From positions 1 to 55,637 of the forward strand of contig PBSR01000268.1 of the NCBI GenBank assembly GCA_002726335.1: a DNA stretch of 55,637 nucleotides, in the 5' to 3' direction. Below are positions 51,312 to 55,637 of the stretch, in pieces. Each line of letters opens with the position of its first letter. The stretch's first letter is position 1. The notes beneath the pieces are model-generated. The model was not told the DNA's origin and made no database searches. It saw nothing but the letters and a program-made list of their open reading frames with translations. Made by a program: the position numbers and the translations under genes. This DNA is from Gemmatimonadaceae bacterium. GTDB taxonomy: Bacteria; Latescibacterota; UBA2968; UBA8231.

Positions 51312-52627
51312 AGATCAAGCTCACGGATGACCGTAGGATCCTGCCTCAGGGATTCGGCCCAGCGATTCCGCACGTCGGCGAGATGACTGAAGATATCGTG
51401 TCGTTCAACGTGCAAGTCGTGGACCTCGCCGGGATCCTCATGGAGATCGTAGAGAGATACCTGGTCGAGGCCGTCTCCCATTAGCTTCCAACGGCCTTCA
51501 CGAACAGCCCATAGAGAGCCATACGTCCAGCACAGCGATTCGTGAGCAACGGCTGTCGATGACCTGAGGACATTGCCCAACGACGCACCATCAATCACCG
51601 GACCCGCTGTTGAGACACCGGCGTGCGTGACCAGTGTAGGCAACCAGTCCATGCTGGAGACCAGCTGCCCGCGTACCGTCCCGGCGGGGTAGGTGCCAGG
51701 CCATGAGGCGATACACGGCACGCGGATACCGCCTTCCAGCAGCGTCCCCTTATGGCCACGATAGGGCCTCGACTGGCCACCGGAAAGCGAATCCGGTTCC
51801 ACGGAGTGGCCGTGATCGCTGAGAAACAGGATGATCGTGTCCTGTGTCAGTCCGTTGGCTTCGATGGCGGCCATGACATTGCCCACAGCCTCGTCGAGCA
51901 CATGGACACAGGCGGCATACTGTCGTCTGCCAGGGTCACTGATGTGTGCCACCGCTTCGAGGGACGTGGCCGATGGCTGCAAGGGGTAGTGGGGTTGGTT
52001 GTAGGGGAGGTACAGGAAGAACGGACGTCCGCTGTTGCGGCCGATAAACTCCCGGGCTTCACGGGTTACCAGGTCGGGGAAATAGACGCCATCCTCATGG
52101 TATTCCCTGTCGTCTTTCCACAAGCGATGACCAGCACCAGCTCCCCAACGGTACGTGTGCGTATGGTTGTCGAGGGCACCCACCTTGAAACCGACGAACT
52201 CGTCGAAGCCCTGAGCCAGGGGACTGACCTCGGCTGGAACGCCCAGATGCCACTTGCCAAAGATGGCTGTGCGGTAGCCGGCACCGCGCAGCATCTCGGC
52301 AATCGTCGTCTCCTCGGCTTCCAGACCGAGGTTGCGCTGCAGCAGGCGAGCATGTTCGCGGCCGGTCAGCAGGCTGGCGCGCGAGGGCGTGCACGCCGGC
52401 GCCGTCACGTAGTGGTCGGTGAAGCGAACGCCTCGAGCTGCCAGCGTATCCAGATGCGGCGTGCGCAGATCGCTGGCCCCATAACAGCCCAGGTCGGTGC
52501 TGCCGAGGTCATCGGCGACGATCAGGACGATGTTGGGCTGTCGACCGGGAGCTGCGCAACTGCCGAGAGGCAATGCCAGACTGGCGAGGCCGGCGCCGAG
52601 CGTGCCCAGGCACCTTCGGCGTGACAT
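51308..52627 (-). CDS. Exported arylsulfatase (Tat/lipoprotein type)
   Basis: The 439-aa product starts MSRRRCLGTLGAGLASLALP, with twin-arginine-like residues and a possible lipobox LGSC at residue 24, so it is likely envelope-anchored. Sulfatase motifs are NIVLIVADDLGSTDLG, the formylglycine site ACTPSRASLLTGR with C79, AIFGKWHLG and LFLSDHGHS. It should remove sulfate from a polysaccharide after C79 is converted to formylglycine. It is the first gene of a long minus-strand operon and is divergent from the GH92 gene. Confidence 0.93.
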   Translation of the reverse strand: MSRRRCLGTLGAGLASLALPLGSCAAPGRQPNIVLIVADDLGSTDLGCYGASDLRTPHLDTLAARGVRFTDHYVTAPACTPSRASLLTGREHARLLQRNLGLEAEETTIAEMLRGAGYRTAIFGKWHLGVPAEVSPLAQGFDEFVGFKVGALDNHTHTYRWGAGAGHRLWKDDREYHEDGVYFPDLVTREAREFIGRNSGRPFFLYLPYNQPHYPLQPSATSLEAVAHISDPGRRQYAACVHVLDEAVGNVMAAIEANGLTQDTIILFLSDHGHSVEPDSLSGGQSRPYRGHKGTLLEGGIRVPCIASWPGTYPAGTVRGQLVSSMDWLPTLVTHAGVSTAGPVIDGASLGNVLRSSTAVAHESLCWTYGSLWAVREGRWKLMGDGLDQVSLYDLHEDPGEVHDLHVERHDIFSHLADVRNRWAESLRQDPTVIRELDL

Positions 52628-52875
52628 CGGCACGGGCTCAGATCTTGTGCCCCCCGCGTCCAGGTCAGCCATTTGCGCGCAAACCTGTGACAAGTGTCCG
52701 AGTGACCTCTTCAGCCGCTTCGCGTTCCTGCTTCAAGCTTCTGCCTCCTCCTCGGTCCGCGCTGACGGGCAGGACAACTCGTACGTCGCTCACTTGACCC
52801 ACTTTGGAGCGTGGTCGTATCTCTCCCAGGCGGCGTCCACGAAAATAACCAATACCGAGTGGAGGGCGACAGAGG

Positions 52876-55148
52876 ATGATTTCGAGGCGGGTAGTCGACG
52901 CTGGCAGAGATGGGGGAGTCCTCAAGAGTCTGCTCCTGGCGAGCCTGCCTTTGCTGCTCGCCGGCTGCCAGGATCCACCATCAACGCCGGCCCTGGTGGA
53001 TCTGGTGAATCCTCTCATCGGCACCGACTCGGAATACGCCTTTTCCCACGGCAACACCTATCCCGCCGTGGCTCTGCCCTTCGGCATGACGTCATGGACG
53101 CCACAGACCGGGAAGCGGTTCTCGGCATGGATCTACCAGCATGACGTCAATTCCATCGTGGGGTTTCGGGCCACCCACCAGGCCAGCGTCTGGCGCGGGG
53201 ACTATGGTCAATTCTCCCTGATGCCGATGAGTGGAGAACTGTCTCCGGACGTCGAGGACCGCCGAACCACCTTTTCCCGGGAAAGGGAAGCCGCCTCCCC
53301 CCCGTCTACCGGACGCACCTCGACAAGTACGACATCGACGTGGAGATGTCCCCGACCCTGAGGTGTGCCATCTTCCGCATGACACCGGCGCGGCCCGGGA
53401 GTCTATGGGTAGTTTTCGACACCCACGGTGGCGGCGGTTTTTCAATCAACTCGGAACAGCAGCGGGCGACCGGCGTCAGTGAACGGCACTCCGGTGGCGT
53501 TGGCGATCGATTCGGATGTCACTTCGTCGCCGATTTTCGGCGTCCCGTGGGAAGCGTCGGCGCCTGGCACGAACGCGATGTGCCGGACAGTCTGGCCGTT
53601 CGCGGCGGCTACGCCAGGTTTTTCGCGTCTCCTGACGATCCACTGGTGATCGCCATCGGAACTTCCTTCATCGATGCGGACCAGGCCGCTGTGAATCTCG
53701 AACGGGAGATCGGTACGCGAACCTTCGACGAAGTCGAGGCCCTCGCGGCGGCGACCTGGGAGGCAGTTCTCCAGCGCATCCGCATCACCGGCGCCACGGC
53801 GCAACAACAGACCACCTTCTATACTGCTCTCTATCGGAGCATGCTGTTCCCCCGCATCTGGCACGAGGAGGGTGCGGACGGGATCGTCAAGCACTACAGC
53901 CCATACGACGGCAAGATTCACGAAGGGATCCTGTTCGCCGACCAGGGCCTCTGGGACACGTTCCGCACGGTGTATCCCCTCTGGACGTTGATCTGGCCTG
54001 AGCAGGTTGCGCAAATCATCAAAGGCTGGACGAACGCGTACCGCGAAGGCGGGTGGTTTCCCAACTGGCCAAGCCCGGGGTACCGTCAGGGCATGGCGGG
54101 TACGCATATGGAAGCCGTCATCGCCGACGCGTACCTGAAGGGAGTGACCGACTTTGACACGGACGTCGTCTTCGAAGGTCTACTGCGCAACGGCAATATT
54201 CCCGGTACGGAGCGGGTCGGCAGACGGGGACTTGAGGCGTACCTCGAGCGGGGATACGTACCGAGCGACATCGTAGAGGGTGCCACGAGCCGTACCCTCG
54301 AGTTCGCCTATGGGGACTTCTGCATCGCCACCATGGCTCAGGCCATTGGACGAGACCAGGAGGCGGCACAGTTCTTCCGACGAGCCGCCAACTGGCGCAA
54401 CGTCTTCGACGTGGAGCGGTACTACGTACGCGGGCGTCGAGCCGATGGCGAGTGGGATGAGACGGACCTGTTCAGACGGGGCGGGGCTTTCGTCGAAGGC
54501 ACAGCCTGGCAGCATACCTATGCCGTGCTGCACGATCTTCCGGCGCTGGTACAGGCGTTTGATGGACCCAAGGCCTTCGGCTTTGTCCTCGACAAGTTCT
54601 TCGATGCGCCGCCCGTCTTCTATCCTGGTGACTACGAGTGGGTTCGGCACGAGATGGTGGAGATGACGTCGGCCAACATGGGGCAGTATGCCCACAACAA
54701 CCAGCAGAGCCACCACATCCCCTACCTGTACAATTACTCAGATCGGCCCTGGAAGACGCAAAGCTGGGTCCGGCGCGTGCTTGACGAACTGTACAGCGCG
54801 GAACCCAACGGTCTGCTCGGCGATGAGGATACCGGATCCCTCTCGTCGTGGTACATCTTCAGTACCCTCGGATTCTATCCGGTCTGCCCCGGGAAACCAG
54901 AATACACCCTGGGGGCACCACGCTTCGATTCGGTGATAGTCGAACTGCCACAGGGGCGTCGTCTCGAGATCATCGGCCAGGACAACGGCGACGACAGAGC
55001 CTACGTGCAGGCGGTCACCTTCAACGATCGACGACTGTCGCGACCTTTCCTCGCGCACGCCGATCTGGCGCAAGGGGGGGAACTGCGGTTCGTGATGGGC
55101 GAGCAACCCAAGGAGGATCTCTACGACGTGGATCCTCACGATCACTGA
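52876..55148 (+). CDS. GH92 alpha-mannosidase-like lipoprotein, frameshifted
   Basis: Two overlapping frames give one protein of about 757 aa if one base is restored. The first (52876-53361) has a lipoprotein signal (SLLLASLPLLLAGC) and GH92 start VDLVNPLIGTDSEYAFSHGN. The second resumes PVYRTHLDKYDIDVEMSPT and runs to 55148 with LYRSMLFPRIWHEE, EGWFPNWPSP-like GGWFPNWPSPGYRQGMAGTH, SHHIPYLYNYSDRPWKTQ and SSWYIFSTLGFYPVCPG. The break is at a run of seven C (53297-53303); eight C would restore the frame. GH92 enzymes are calcium-dependent, inverting exo-alpha-mannosidases. The usual acid motif (G)NEPSHH reads NNQQSHH, placing Gln at the acid Glu position (54702-54704). Expected on the outer envelope. 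Confidence 0.88.
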
Positions 55149-55176
55149 GTGGCCGTGCAGCCCGCGGCAGCCGGCT

Positions 55177-55637
55177 CTACCCGTTGTGCAGGAAGTGCAT
55201 GATGTCGCCGTCCTCGACGGTGTAGTCGCGGCCCCGAGTGGCCAGGTGGCCACGATTGCGCGCCTCGGCTTCCGAACCGGCAGCGATGAAGTCGTCGTAC
55301 TTCATGACTTCGGCACGTATGAAGCCGCGTTCGATATCGGAGTGGATGGCGCCACCGGCTTCCGGACCGCTGGCGCCCTTGCGGATGGTCCAGGCGCGGC
55401 ACTCGTCCTCGCCGACGGTATAGAAGGACATGAGACCCAGCGCATCGTAGGCGGCGCCGTTGACCCGGTCGAGGCCCGGTGATTCCAACCCCAGGGCTTC
55501 GAGGAATTCCGCCCGCTCGGCCTCGTCCTCGATACCGTCGGCGTCGCCGACAAAGAGCCCGACGATATCGGTCCCAGCGGCATTCTCGACGCTGAGGATG
55601 AGCGGCTCCGCCATGGCCGGTGTGCCCAGGGCGAGGG
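55177..55637 (-). CDS. ychF: YchF-type GTPase/ATPase, C-terminal part (partial)
   Basis: The reverse frame is open to the window edge and ends at 55177. It shows AEFLEALGLESPGLDRVNGA, LGLMSFYTVGEDECRAWTIR and the C-terminal TGS-like domain AGGAIHSDIERGFIRAEVMKYDDF, ending YTVEDGDIMHFLHNG. This is the conserved tail of the ribosome-associated OBG-family protein YchF. The G domain lies beyond the window. The ATG at 55614 is internal, not the start. Confidence 0.92.
   Translation of the reverse strand, partial: LALGTPAMAEPLILSVENAAGTDIVGLFVGDADGIEDEAERAEFLEALGLESPGLDRVNGAAYDALGLMSFYTVGEDECRAWTIRKGASGPEAGGAIHSDIERGFIRAEVMKYDDFIAAGSEAEARNRGHLATRGRDYTVEDGDIMHFLHNG

Noticed and set aside
1..55637. 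tRNA, rRNA, CRISPR array or prophage
   Set aside because: No cloverleaf-like gene, rRNA core sequence, regular repeat-spacer array, integrase or phage structural gene was recognised; the holin-family gene at 33208 is of the chromosomal YvlD type.

Overview
This window is a dense, high-GC chromosomal segment of a Gram-negative bacterium. Evidence for an outer membrane is a TonB-dependent receptor, lipoproteins and a CpxP-like periplasmic protein. The gene content (PhyH dioxygenase, Gfo/Idh/MocA oxidoreductase, PHP and CCAWAL-type sugar-isomerase-like proteins, arylsulfatases, DUF4091, GH92, GMC and FAD oxidoreductases, LarA-like protein, HpcH/HpaI aldolase) recalls uncultured environmental phyla such as Latescibacterota or Poribacteria. 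That placement is inferred from gene repertoire only; no rRNA or phylogenetic marker is visible. No tRNA, rRNA, CRISPR, integrase or complete insertion sequence was found.

Layout. 1-5.5 kb (minus strand): glycosyltransferase 2, a class C beta-lactamase-family hydrolase interrupted by an in-frame TGA, a PhyH dioxygenase, the start of an isomerase-like gene, and the first of two paralogous 611/612-aa unknown proteins. 5.5-7.9 kb: a decayed signalling block with a truncated adenylate cyclase joined out of frame to a truncated AAA ATPase, next to a caspase/DUF4384 protein that has lost its catalytic half. 7.8-19.8 kb: methylthioribose-kinase-like protein, ADP-ribosylglycohydrolase coupled to an SLC12-type transporter, a 164-bp inverted-repeat element, VOC and PHP genes with back-to-back starts, GMC, Gfo/Idh/MocA and FAD oxidoreductases, and the second paralogue. 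19.8-24.3 kb: a Cpx-like stress operon (CpxP-like, OmpR-type regulator, HAMP kinase), hemL and a small unknown gene. 24.4-25.8 kb: a LarA-family gene.

25.8-36 kb (minus strand): a chain of overlapping genes. Its distal part (nucleotidyltransferase-like/CDP-alcohol phosphotransferase fusion, GT4, sulfotransferase, beta-propeller GIPC-transferase-like protein, flippase) looks like a pathway for an exported, possibly sulfated, glycolipid. 36-41 kb: a secreted DUF4091 protein, a zinc-ribbon membrane protein and a sulfatase. 40.9-44.1 kb: a TPP riboswitch with an intrinsic terminator ahead of a TonB-dependent receptor and thiamine pyrophosphokinase, that is, a thiamine uptake and activation operon. 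44.1-52.6 kb (minus strand): a ten-gene train from a lipoprotein sulfatase to a HAD phosphatase. 52.9-55.1 kb: a GH92 lipoprotein mannosidase-like gene with a one-base frameshift and a Glu-to-Gln change at the expected general acid. The window ends in the C-terminal part of a YchF GTPase.

Two genes carry lesions that a single base change or indel would repair (TGA for Trp near 1.05 kb, C7 instead of C8 near 53.3 kb), and an ATC sits where a start codon is expected near 46.07 kb. These may be biology or consensus errors. Genes are packed with ATGA, GTGA and TGATG overlaps, so translational coupling is the dominant organisation.
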